Source: Ophiothrix spiculata (Eukaryota > Echinodermata > Ophiuroidea > Amphilepidida > Ophiotrichidae). Taken from it: 36,078 nucleotides of DNA. The stretch is from the NCBI GenBank assembly GCA_000969725.1, contig JXSR01S002848.1; one strand, 5' to 3'. Shown piece by piece: positions 21,003 through 30,549 of this stretch (its first letter is position 1; each line of letters begins with the position of its first letter). The position numbers and the translations under genes are program-made. The notes beneath the pieces were generated by a model. It ran no database searches and was not told the DNA's origin. It saw only the letters and a list, made by a program, of their open reading frames with translations.

Positions 21003-21191
21003 TTCCTTGATATATGTACTTTAGAGGCTATTCTACCATATTAATTAACATAAAAGGGGTGAATATTTGGAAATTTTTGTTCAAAAAAGGGAAAATCAGA
21101 TTTGTTATATAGAAGGAATTAGATATCCAACTCGCATTGAACTAAGCCATGTTTAAATTTATGAAAGAATTGTATCCATTTTTAACCATTT

Positions 21192-21263
21192 CAATCCGAG
21201 AGAACGCCTGAGCGTTTCCAAAGGAGCTTATGGGAAAACGCTCAGGCGTTCCAATTCGTATTG
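21192..21263. repeat. Hairpin with a perfect 16-bp stem
   Basis: GAACGCCTGAGCGTTT (21202-21217) and AAACGCTCAGGCGTTC (21236-21251) are exact reverse complements with an 18-nt loop. The outer bases continue to pair with gaps (CAATCCGAGA / TTCGTATTG). The CpG-rich arms contrast with the host sequence. It is either the ends of a tiny foldback element or a structured RNA; nothing else supports the latter. Confidence 0.8.
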
Positions 21264-21344
21264 AGAGTAAATTAATTCAGTGTGGGCTGTTTACATCTAT
21301 GTTGCAAATCAGGATCAAAAGGGTTGATATTCAGCTTATAAAAC

Positions 21345-21700
21345 ATTTCTACAGATTTTTCATGGAGTCCTCATATATATTTGACATCAGCAATAGAATT
21401 TTACAGCATCTTCCTAACTATAAATTCAAAACAAACATCTCTATATTAAAGACTAACAACAGATGACAAAACTCATGAAACACAGTAATGTTACACTGAG
21501 TACAAACATGTACCAATTTATTTGAGTTGTTTGTTCAATAAATAGATGTCTTTTTCAATATAGGTTCAAATTGAAACATACTTCCGCATGTTGTATGTTC
21601 AGAAAACATGGCATGTTCTCGATATATAAATATGCACAATATGATTCGCTTGGCATGCATAGAATGCCCAAGGCTGCGAAATGTCTAACATAAATTTTAT
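21345..21700. repeat. Dispersed repeat, paralogous to 34785-35120
   Basis: Shared blocks include TTCAAAACAAA(C/A)ATCTCT, ACTCATGAA(A/G)CACAGT, TTGTTTGTTCAATAAATAGA, GTCTTTTTCAATA and TGTTGTATGTTCA. The two copies are about 13.4 kb apart in the same orientation and are diverged. The 3' part of this copy is the tandem unit broken by the assembly gap. Confidence 0.75.
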
Positions 21701-21968
21701 TATTTAAGACTGAGTATATAAAGTAAATTACTGTTGATGTTGAATATNNNNNNNNNNNNNNNNNNNNNNNNNNNNNNNNNNNNNNNNNNNNNNNNNNTCC
21801 GCATGTTGTATGTTCAGAAAACATGGCATGTTCTCGATATATAAATATGCACAATATGATTCGCTTGGCATGCATAGAATGCCCAAGGCTGCAAAATGTC
21901 TAACATTATTTTATTATTTAAGACATGAGTATGTAAAGTAAATTACTGTTGTAAGATGTTGAATATAT
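21593..21968. repeat. Tandem repeat collapsed across the gap
   Basis: 21593-21747 and 21798-21968 are nearly identical from TCCGCATGTTGTATGTTCAG through TTGAATAT. The gap lies exactly between two copies, which suggests an unresolved tandem array of unknown copy number rather than a simple 50-bp gap. Confidence 0.85.
21748..21797. other. Assembly gap of 50 N
   Basis: An exact run of 50 N, probably a placeholder. Any reading frame crossing it is meaningless. Confidence 0.98.
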
Positions 21969-22063
21969 ATAGGTCACATTTGAAGAAATGTAATTGACTC
22001 TGAATTGTACTAGGTGAAGTATAGTTGTTCTAGTTTTGTATAAAGTGTAAATATATTTGAGGT

Positions 22064-22232
22064 ATATCTGGTAAGCACAGCAGTACTTCCCTTGCTTTGC
22101 ACCAATGAGACCAGGGTTTGATTTCTGATGCTTTTGTTTTCAGTTCATACTTCCTTGCAGAAGGTTCTCTCCCCCCCCCCCCCCATCTGCCTCTTGTATT
22201 TAAAACTGAATAAAGAGAGATCTTATACCTAA
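22064..22232 (+). mobile_element. Second tRNA-like SINE family, copy in segment A
   Basis: GGTAAGCACAGCAGTACTTC and, about 40 bp later, GGGTTTGATTTC resemble tRNA-derived A- and B-box regions. The tail runs through a 14-C homopolymer (22171-22184) to CTGAATAAAGAGAGATC, which includes an AATAAA-like word. Because the matching copy at 23908 lies inside the duplicated segment, the two are not independent insertions, so the SINE call rests on the box motifs only. It is unlike the family at 3915. Confidence 0.45.
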
Positions 22233-22418
22233 TGAAAATAAACTTCAATAGAGGCTTTCATGGGTTAGGTTATTCTTGGCTTATCGGCCTAAAGGTTTCT
22301 TTCTTTCTGTATGAACTCACTGATAAATTAGTTCAATGACAAATGCCTGCATCAGAAATGATTGTCAGGCACTAGAACTTCAGGTTGAAGTTGGTGGACA
22401 TTTCTAATAAGGCAATTT

Positions 22419-22910
22419 CAGTTCGGCGGAACTTGCAATTTGGATACGTATCTGAATTTGGATACCCACGTATCAAAAATCAGATACCCGTATCAGAATT
22501 AGGATTTGGAGGGGTATTCGAATTCTGATACACCTGTCGTTGCGCAAGTAACAAAACGATAGCGCAGGCTGGCAAGTACATGTCGAAAAAATCTTTCTTG
22601 CATCTACGATAAATGTATCTGTGGAAATATCATTTCCATCTGTGCAATTCCAGCGGAACAGCTTCGAAACATGTCCTGATCACAGAAAGCAAAATCATTT
22701 GGCCAAAACTTTTTAGAATTAGATGAGAAATGATGATAATGTTATTGACTTTTGTACATACCAATATGGTACACGGCGAAGCTGAATATTCATTTCAGCT
22801 GATATCAGTTTCAGCTTTTTTTAATCCAACTTCAGATACGGTTATCAGAATTTTGATACGGGGGAATCCAAATTCAGATATGTATCGGAATTCAGAGTTC
22901 CGCCGAACTG
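22419..22910. mobile_element. MITE with CAGTTCGGCGGAACT ends (492 bp)
   Basis: CAGTTCGGCGGAACT at the left is exactly inverted at the right end (AGTTCCGCCGAACTG). Looser pairing extends the arms to about 48 bp (GATACGTATCTGAATTTGGA against its partner). ATTT flanks both ends (22415-22418 and 22911-22914). Segment B (GGACAATTTACAG near 24230) has no insertion, so it serves as the empty site. Many GATAC/GTATC words crowd the ends, a subterminal-repeat pattern. An 80-codon frame inside has no domain. Superfamily uncertain: CAG...CTG ends recall hAT, but a 4-bp duplication does not. Confidence 0.85.
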
Positions 22911-23477
22911 ATTTACAGATGAATGCTTGTACATATTCCAAACACCAACTCTCATTCTATGAGCATCAGTGAACTTCCTGTAAATAGTAAAGCAGCAGCT
23001 GAGTTTTATTTCAAGCACATCTTCTATCTCACAAAGAATTAATTAATTCATTTCATCTCATCATACACAAAAATATATTTAAATCAGTACAATAAATACA
23101 TTTGTGTTTTAATAAATTGTGAATTTATAAAATGATACACACTAGCGTATGAGAGACAAGGATGCCTCTAAAATGCTTGGCCTGTGGGTGAGGTCACCCT
23201 GTTTACAAAATTAGAACATATATTCATGTAACTTGATACATACTGTAAGTTGCATATATCAAGACAGACAAAATTATAAAAAAGAAATATAAGAAAAACA
23301 CCAAAAAGGTAACCTTAAAAAACCTGCTATAAATAGAGAAGAAAAAGAGCTATATCGATGAACTTTTGTCAGGATGGTCCTTGTATACATTATTGTGTCA
23401 AAACATGATACCAATTGTATATATACTGTGTACACAGGTGTCGATAGATGTCAATAGCCTGCCTCCACTAACCATAT

Positions 23478-23799
23478 AAACTAAATGAAAAAATCAAAGA
23501 TACATGGCGTAATTTAATCTCTACATTTGAAGGTTTACAGCCTAGTAATTCTATGATGATACACCCAAAGTTTTAATGTTTGATACCATGGGATAGGTTA
23601 AAATCTCTCCTTTCCATTGATACCAAATTATGGGAATCAGTCAAAAAATGGTGTCATAATGACCTAATAAAGAATGGCCTACCAGAAATATTAATTTTAA
23701 CAAATTACAATACGAGGATTTTTTGGCTAAAAGAGGACCTCTACAAAGTCAGTTTGTAGACAGAAGGTTTCAGTGAGAGAAATGTGTTACTTTGCACAG
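23478..23799 (+). pseudogene. LINE-like peptide remnant between the duplicated segments
   Basis: One plus-strand frame reads KLNEKIKDTWRNLISTFEGL, then QPSNSMMIHPKF, a TAA, then CLIPWDRLKSLLSIDTKLWE and SVKKWCHNDLIKNGLPEIL. It continues to FWLKEDLYKV, a TAG at 23757-23759, and TEGFSERNVL. The aromatic spacing (W...W...FW near a DLY) recalls the region downstream of reverse transcriptase in L1/Tx1-type LINEs, but I cannot name the family with certainty. It lies in the 566 bp between segments A and B and is absent from both. It has two in-frame stops and no start, so it is a dead fragment. Confidence 0.4.
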
Positions 23800-23907
23800 T
23801 GGCTATGTAAAGATGACTTAATGGTCACATAATAAAGTTATGTTCCTGGCTGTATTTCTTCTTGGTGATCTTTAAAACTTTTTGATACCCCCTTGTATAT
23901 ATATGGG

Positions 23908-24669
23908 GAATCTGTTAAGCACAGCAGTACTTCCCTCGCTTTTCAACAATGAGGCTGGGTTAGATTTCTGCTACTTATGTTTTCAGTTCATACTTCCTTC
24001 TGCAGGTTCTTCAACCATCTGCCTCTTGTATTTTAAACTGAATAAAGAAAGATCTTAGAAAACAAACTTCAATAGAGGCTTTCATGGGTTATTCTTGGCT
24101 AATCGGCCTAAAGGTTTCTTTCTTTCTTTATGAACTAACTGATAAATTGGTTCAATGTCAAATGCCTTCATCAGCAATGATTGTCAGGTACTAGAACTTA
24201 ATTCAGGTTTCTTAGTTCAAGTATGTGGACAATTTACAGAGGAATGCTTGTACATATTCCAAACACCAACTCTCATTCTATGAACATTACTGAACTTCCT
24301 GTAAATAGTAAAGCAGCAGCAGAGGTTTATTTCAAACACATCTTCTATCTCACAAATAATTAATTACTTCATTTCACCTCATCATACACGAAAATATATT
24401 TTTAAATATATTGTACTGATTTAAAAATCAGTACAATAAATACATTTGTGTATTTATAAAATGATACACACTAGTGTATGAGAGACAAGGATGCCTCTAA
24501 AATGCTAGGCCTGTGGGTTAGGGCACCCTGTTTACAAAATTAGAACATATATTTATGTAACTTGATACATACTGTAAGTTGCATACATTAAGACAGACAA
24601 AATTACAAAAGAAATATAAGAAAAACACGAAAAAGGTAGCCTTAAAAAGAACTGCTATAAATAGAGAAG
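23908..24669. repeat. Segmental duplication, copy B (MITE-free)
   Basis: This is the sister of 22064-23341. It keeps the SINE-like head (23908-24058) and lacks the CAGTTCGG MITE. It also carries an added inverted copy of AAATCAGTACAATA at 24409-24422 that copy A lacks. Confidence 0.92.
24409..24438. repeat. Perfect 14-bp stem hairpin unique to copy B
   Basis: TATTGTACTGATTT, loop AA, AAATCAGTACAATA. Copy A at about 23081-23095 has only the right arm preceded by ATATATTT, so the left arm is a newly formed inverted duplication. Confidence 0.85.
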
Positions 24670-25329
24670 CATAAATCAAATATTTTATGTGTGTGTTTGA
24701 TAGGCTACACAGACGTGTATTTCATGAATTATGATGATCAGAAAATAAGGGTGTAGGACAAGCATTGTAAGGATATCACATGACCTAAGCATGCTCATTA
24801 TTTATGGATTTGGGCTGTATTATTTCTTCAATTTGCTTTTAAAATAGGCGAGGGAATGTGAAGTTTAAATTGTCTTGTTTAATGTATTCCATATCATAAA
24901 TGCTTCATATATACGTACAAAAATTCATTTATAGTGCACCTTTACATCAGAATGAAAGTGCTAAGAAATTATACATCTGAAAGTACTGCAAATAGCAAAC
25001 AAACGCCTTTTATATACTACCTTTGGATAAAGCTATGTTTTGGCTTATATTTTTTAAATGATGATAAAGAGTCAAAGGTTTTAATCCATAAATGTTCTCA
25101 TAGGTTTTCTGCAAATAATGGTATTCTCAGGCACAAGAAAAATCTTCCTACTTTTCTTCAATGTCAGCTTATCTTTTTTTTCAGTTTAATACAAATGCCT
25201 TTAAGCTGGGAGTGGATCTGCATAACATATCTTGACTGCAGTGATATAAACCTTGGGAAACCCAAATTGTTTAAAACATTTTTTAAAAGCAGCAGTTGTT
25301 GGGCACAATTTTCTCAGTTATGACCTTCA
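24670..25329. other. Non-coding DNA with a 129-codon chance frame
   Basis: 24934-25323 is the longest open frame of the window. Its translation is low in complexity of design, shows no domain I recognise, and has no visible splice or promoter context. I see no other feature. Confidence 0.4.
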
Positions 25330-25376
25330 TCTGTCAATTCTTATTTGACATATTATCAAAAGTGTCATAACCAATA

Positions 25377-26003
25377 CAGGGTGTCCTAGAAAAAACTTAC
25401 AATCTTTGCATGTAATTTTCTTAGGCTTAACAGATAGTTAGAAAGTATGTAAAGAGTGCATTTTATAGCCCATGAATTGAACTTTCAGGTATTGTTTGTT
25501 TTATTTCAATCGGTAGTGCACAACAAAAGTTATTATGTCAACTATTTGGATGTGAAATTTTCTGGTCCAATTTCACAATTTTGTAAGTTCCCCTTGAATG
25601 AAGCTCTATAAAGTATTGTCATTCAACTTCTCATTCAACCGTAAAAATGTTTACTAATCTATTATGTGCATTCTCTCTGTGCATTATCTGTGCTGAAAAA
25701 GTTAATAAATTTGATGTAAAAATCGGACAGATATGATAAATATTCCAAGGTGACCCATTTTTATTCCATTCAGAAACACCCCTACTTTATGGCAAATAAT
25801 CATGAAATTGGACCAAACAAAAATCCACCCAAATATTTGATAAAGCTTAACTTTTGTTGTACACTCTCAATTGCAATGAAACAAACAGCATCTGAAAGTT
25901 TAATTCATGGGCTATTAAATGCAACCATTACATACTTTCTGACTTTCCGGTAAACTATAGAAAATTACACGCAAAGATCATAAGTTTTTTCTGGGATACC
26001 CTG
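25377..26003. mobile_element. Tc1/mariner-type foldback, TA-flanked, ~207-bp arms (627 bp)
   Basis: CAGGGTGTCCTAGAAAAAAC opens the left end; the right end read in reverse is CAGGGTATCCCAGAAAAAAC. The arms stay alignable for about 207 bp each (through TAGCCCATGAATT, ACAACAAAAGTTA and GGTCCAATTTCA) around a ~210-bp centre. TA flanks both sides. Units B and C carry the uninterrupted site (AAATAATATG and AAATAATCTG), confirming the insertion and a TA duplication, the signature of Tc1/mariner-type elements. No transposase is encoded. The arms differ by scattered substitutions, so the copy is old. Confidence 0.85.
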
Positions 26004-27353
26004 TAATCTGATAAGGATTATTGTATTTGTTCATTCATTGATTATACAAAAATTAACTACAGCTCAGTGCAATTTGTTCTAAAATGTACAGATAATAATG
26101 AGATTGCATATGGATATGACAGGATCTCCCCGTGATACTGTCACTATGTGTACTGACCATCTATAAATTATGGAACATTTAATAATCTTTGTATATCTGA
26201 AATATCCTTGAATTACTATCATATTAAAGTTTAATGTTTGAGCTTTCAGTTTTTGTAAGCATGTTTGTTCAGCTAAAAGGAACAAACTAACTCACAAAGT
26301 GTCAATCATAATCAGATCTCAGAATTGTGCAGTTCGTTGATTTGTCAGGACTTATTATAAGGGCTAGGACATATTGACTGAACTTGGTTGCATACTGCAA
26401 GGGAAAGGACTGGATGTTTAATAGGTTAAATAAATTGTAGAAAAATCACTATGCATAGCTAGTTCTTAGTAATACACAGTTTCAAGCAACAAATTTGGAA
26501 CAGTTTTGATATTTTTCAAACCATAAATAGAGAAACTAACTTACCTAATGGATATATGTGTCTTGGTTGTGTTGGTTTGAGAAAAAGTCTACTTAAAAAG
26601 GCAACTCTATATTAATAAGCGAGAGAACATAAAAAAGTATTAAAGAATGGAATTTTGAAAGTTCAGTTTTTTAACATGTAAGGTATTGTTAGCAGTTAGA
26701 ATATTTTCAATTATTTATATATTAGTGATATTCAACCATTATCTGTGATACCAGGGTGTTGTGAAATAGTTGAGAAACATATCTATTACTAAGATATTTA
26801 CTATATACAGATACTAACAATGGTTTCTTGCAATTATGGTAAAAGTTTCTTATTTTCATTAAAAAAAGTAATATGTGATACACATGAATTAGATGTCACT
26901 CAAAAAAAAATTGTTGATATAAACACTAATTCAACATCCTGTTGAAGCTATTCATCTAAGAGCTGTTTTGTTAACTGTTTTTGTATTTGTCATCAGATAG
27001 CATAGGAGCAGAATGTTTCAGTGAACCATTTCGAAAGCAATATTACATAATACTGTGGATCAGATATTCATTATTGCCAATACTAGCTATCGTTCAAATT
27101 AAAAGACGAGAGCCCAGATAGTAAAAGAATAACTAAGTGAGTATGACATCAATTTATACTTGACATATTTTTGAAAAATGTCATATCAAATAATATGATA
27201 AGGATTATTGTATTTGTCCACTCTCTGTTTATACAGAAATAACTACTGCTCAGAGCAATTTGTTCTGAAGTGTATAGATGATAATGCAATTGCACATCAA
27301 ATTTTGACAGGACCTCCCCTTGATACTGTCACCATGTGTAGTGATCATCATAT

Positions 27354-27711
27354 CAGTGGCATAGCTAGAGGCGGCCTGGGCCCCCCCCCCCATAAGGCGG
27401 TTAAAAAAGCGCCCATCAGTAAAGTTGAGCCAACCGCCTGCAGCTGGCGATACCGCATAAACAGTCGATGGGTCTGGGCTGCCATAGGCCGCCTGGCCAA
27501 TATCAGTTTTTACTTCCTGCAGTGTGCCAAATAGCTAAAACCCCAGAGTTTCCAGGGGCTTTGCCCCCCCCCCCTTCCTGGACCCCCACCAGGGGCCCTA
27601 AGGCGGGCTCCTGGACCTCACCCATTATTTGCTCCGCTCGCATGGTCCATATAATTCTGTCTGTTCATCTTCATAGTGGCCCCCAATTTCGGAAAACTGT
27701 CTACGCCACTG
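27354..27711. mobile_element. hAT-like MITE with 8-bp target duplication CATCATAT (358 bp)
   Basis: The left end CAGTGGCATAG and right end (reverse complement) CAGTGGCGTAG are inverted. CATCATAT is duplicated exactly at 27346-27353 and 27712-27719. CAGTGGCGTAG-like ends with 8-bp duplications are typical of hAT elements (established knowledge). Unit A lacks the insertion (CTATCATATTAAAG at about 26216-26229). The interior is GC-rich with two 11-C runs (27381-27391 and 27564-27574). Frames crossing it are composition artefacts. Confidence 0.9.
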
Positions 27712-28203
27712 CATCATATCAAAGTTGAATGTTTTAACTTTCAGTTTTTGCAAGCATGTATGTCAAGCTTAAGGGAACAACTAACTCACAAAGTGTCAAT
27801 CTTAGTATGTTCTTAACTTCGTTACGATATCAGATTTCAGAATTGTGCAGTTCATTGACTTATTATAAGGGCTAGGTCATCTTCATTGAGCTTGGTTACA
27901 TACTTGAATGGCAAGGACTGGATGTTAGGCTATATAAGTTGTAGAAAAAACTCTATGCATTGCCTAGTTTCAAGCGACAAATTTGGAACAGTTGTGATAT
28001 TTTTCAAACCATAAAAATAGTAATTTCAAAACTACCTTAACTTACATACTGGTTATTTGATTGTGTTGGTTGGAGAAAAAGTCTATTTAAAAAAGGTAAC
28101 TATATATTAATAAGCATGAGAACATAAAAAAGTGTTAAAGAATGAAATTTTGAAAGTTCAGTTTTTCAACATGTATATAAGATATTGTTAACAGTTAAAA
28201 CTA

Positions 28204-28362
28204 TTAAGGCAATTTTTTCCATAATGGCGACCCTAATTTTCATATTATTACATCACATGTCTAATCGTTTTCTACACAAAATTTCCAATACAGTGACATG
28301 ATATGTGTTAGAAATATATTTCAGGGGGGTGCATGTAAACCCTACCGTACGACTAAACTACA
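28204..28362. other. ~160-bp insertion in unit B relative to unit A
   Basis: Unit A runs from AGCAGTTAGAATATT to ACCATTATCTG over about 50 bp. The same interval in unit B has about 160 extra bases, including ATGGCGACCCTAATTTTC and GGGGGGTGCATGTAAACCCT. I see no terminal inverted repeats or clear target duplication. A fragment of another repeat is possible. Confidence 0.6.
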
Positions 28363-28717
28363 ACGATTATCCGTAATACCAGGGAGTTGTGAAATGGTTG
28401 AGAAACCTATTTATTACAAAGATATTTACTATATACAAATAATGTAACAATAGTTTCTTGCAATTCTGGTAAAAGTTTTTTAGTTGCAAAATAATATGTG
28501 ATACATATGAACTGGATGTCACTCAAAAACAAAACAAAAAACCCAAACAAACAAATGGTTGATATAAACACTAAAACAACATCCTGTTGAAGCTATTCAT
28601 GTAAGATATTTTTTGTTAACTGTTTTGTATTTGTCGTCAGATAGCATAGGAGCAGAATGTTTCAGTATGTTTCAGTGAGCCATTTGGAAAGCAATATTAC
28701 ATTTTCATTTTGATCAG

Positions 28718-28766
28718 ATATTTGTAGCTATCAATGTAGCTATATATTTGTAGCTACAATGTAGCT
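28718..28766. repeat. Local ~25-bp tandem duplication inside unit B
   Basis: ATATTTGTAGCTATCAATGT AGCT is followed by ATATTTGTAGCTACAATGTAGCT. Unit A has a single, different stretch here. Confidence 0.7.
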
Positions 28767-29065
28767 AGCATTCAAATCAAAAGACAAGAGCCCAGATAGT
28801 AAAAGAATAACTAAGTGAGTATGACGTCAATTCATATTTGACATATTTTTGAAAAATGACATGTCAAATAATCTGATAAGGATGATTGTGTTTGTTCATT
28901 CTCTGATTATCCAAAAATAACTACAGCTCAGAGCCATTTGCTCTATAATATTAGATGGTAATGAGATTGCAAATCATATTTTGACAGGATTTCACCTTGA
29001 TATTGTCACCATTCAACATGTAATAATCCTTGTACAACTGGAACAGCCTTGAGTGACATATTATA

Positions 29066-30350
29066 CCCAAGGTTGGATGTTTCAGCTGAAATCAACAAGT
29101 TTATGACAAAGTCCCTTGCCACATACGTTACCAAACAAAACAAAATGCATTCAAAGACCTCCTGACAATAAAATGTTCAACCACTTTTATGAAATTATTT
29201 GTAAGTATGCTACCCATTATCTGTATTAAGCGTATCACAAAATTCACATACACATATGAGAATGTTTACTTTGAAGTCATTAAGACGAATATTTCCGTGT
29301 GATGTCACAAATATTACCAAAAATTACACAAACTATAATCATGATTTTGGCAATTGATTTAATTTGACCTTACCAGTGAGCACTATTAGTAACAACAAAC
29401 TCAAGGACAGAATTTCTGCACTATGTTCTAAAGGATAGAATTTCTGCACTATGTTCTAAAGCAATCTAAAAGTAAAATTTTCCCCCTTTTTGGTCACAAA
29501 CATTACCCTCGAATCACCCATCTATTTATGTCATGTGTTATTGAATCAGTCTTTGTCAAGAAGTGACTAAAAATATCAGAACATGTTTAGATTTTGTGTA
29601 AAGAATCACAAAGTTCAGTAGCCTATTAATCTTTTTGGCACACACTGTTTATTCTTTCAATGTAAAGGATAAAAATGCAATATTAGGATCTGAGAAAAGT
29701 TCAATCTAGAAGTGCATGCATTTTAGTATATGACTTTAAGCAAATAAACTTCTTGAATACATTCACTTGAGTTTTGTATATTTTAAAGAATAGTACATTT
29801 AGCTTTTTCCTGCATTAATTAAAAAAATTACCGCTTAGGCCACCCTGAATTAATTATTTGTCTCAAATCTCACCAAAATTTGAAAACCTAATGCGGAATG
29901 CATTTTTTCCCTTCTATTTTTTACAACTTCAATACCAGGCATTACACTTGAAATTTTCGCCAATCATTTTCCATCCATTGAAATTTAAACTGGCTATTAC
30001 GGCATGTTGTATTACTTAGGCTGTCATTTTGCGATCCACAGGACACGATTAGTGATGTTAGGAGGGTTTACTTTGTTGAAATTGAAAAATACAAAAATAT
30101 ATATTTAGAAGACAAATGTTGACAATTTGGCAATGTTAATGCACATGTTTAAACTAACGGGCAGCAGCCTTGAGACAAACAATTAGTGTGGCGTTATCTA
30201 TGACCATGAAGTATTTATATTTTTGTACCTTTCTTTTTTCTTTGTATCTTTTCATGTCTGGTGTACATATTCTTGGATGATTGACAAACCAATAGGTACG
30301 TACATTATTTCTCAAACTCAACAATTTATCATTAAGCCTAGTTCTACAAA
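29066..30350. other. Non-coding DNA with a 28-bp tandem pair
   Basis: 29403-29430 and 29431-29458 are two copies of AAGGACAGAATTTCTGCACT + ATGTTCTA with one C/T difference. Nothing else was seen. Confidence 0.6.
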
Positions 30351-30375
30351 GAGGGATGGGGGTGTGGTTGCATCA

Positions 30376-30526
30376 CCCCCCCCCCCCCCACGCCTCATCA
30401 ATTTTTTTCTGCTGCTAAAAATTCCTTTCCCGCAGCGTTAACAATTTGGTGTACTTCTAAGTTTATCCTTTAAGCTTATTTTAGCAAAACAATTTTGACC
30501 CTACTACCTTCAGGGGGGGGGGGGGG
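30376..30526. repeat. 14-C run and 14-G run about 123 bp apart
   Basis: C at 30376-30389 and G at 30513-30526 are inverted homopolymers and could pair or form G-quadruplex-prone DNA. The flanks show no other inverted homology, so a single element is not demonstrated. Run lengths in assemblies are error-prone. Confidence 0.6.
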
Positions 30527-30549
30527 AGGGAGGGTCCGTTCAGAGTTTG

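Larger units (their letters stand above)
22064..23341. repeat. Segmental duplication, copy A (contains MITE)
   Basis: Aligns with 23908-24669 over about 780 bp once the 492-bp MITE is removed. Shared blocks include AAGCACAGCAGTACTTCCCT, AATAGAGGCTTTCATGGGTT, CTTGTACATATTCCAAACAC, GAGACAAGGATGCCTCTAAA and CTTGATACATACTGTAAGTT. It begins with the tRNA-like SINE head. Confidence 0.92.
25330..29065. repeat. Segmental array: partial unit, units A and B, truncated unit C
   Basis: Units start at (C/A)TGATAAGGATTATTG-like words: A at 26008, B at 27195, C at 28873. A and B share ACAACTAACTCACAAAGTGTC-like, TTCAGAATTGTGCAGTTC, TGTAGAAAAA, CATCCTGTTGAAGCTATTCA and CATAGGAGCAGAATGTTTCA blocks in the same order. 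C stops near 29065 after about 190 bp. Sequence before A (25330-25376) matches the ends of units A and B, so another unit once preceded it. Unit B is about 490 bp longer than A because of two insertions (27354-27711 and about 28204-28362). Confidence 0.92.

Noticed and set aside
21555..21875. Minus-strand frame running through the assembly gap
   Set aside because: It exists only because N codons are not stops; both halves are the same tandem repeat.
22064..22232. A genuine tRNA gene at the tRNA-like head
   Set aside because: The B box is degenerate (GGGTTTGATTTC), no acceptor stem closes, and the sequence continues into a repeat tail.
24934..25323. 129-codon open frame on the plus strand, the longest in the window
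   Set aside because: No domain, odd composition typical of AT-rich DNA, no promoter or splice support. A frame of this length is plausible by chance in 36 kb.
27208..27728. Two overlapping plus-strand frames with proline/glycine-rich peptides
   Set aside because: They arise from the GC-rich hAT-like MITE and its C-runs, not from a gene.
30376..30526. C-run and G-run pair as a foldback transposon
   Set aside because: Only the homopolymers are inverted; the flanks do not pair and no target duplication is visible.
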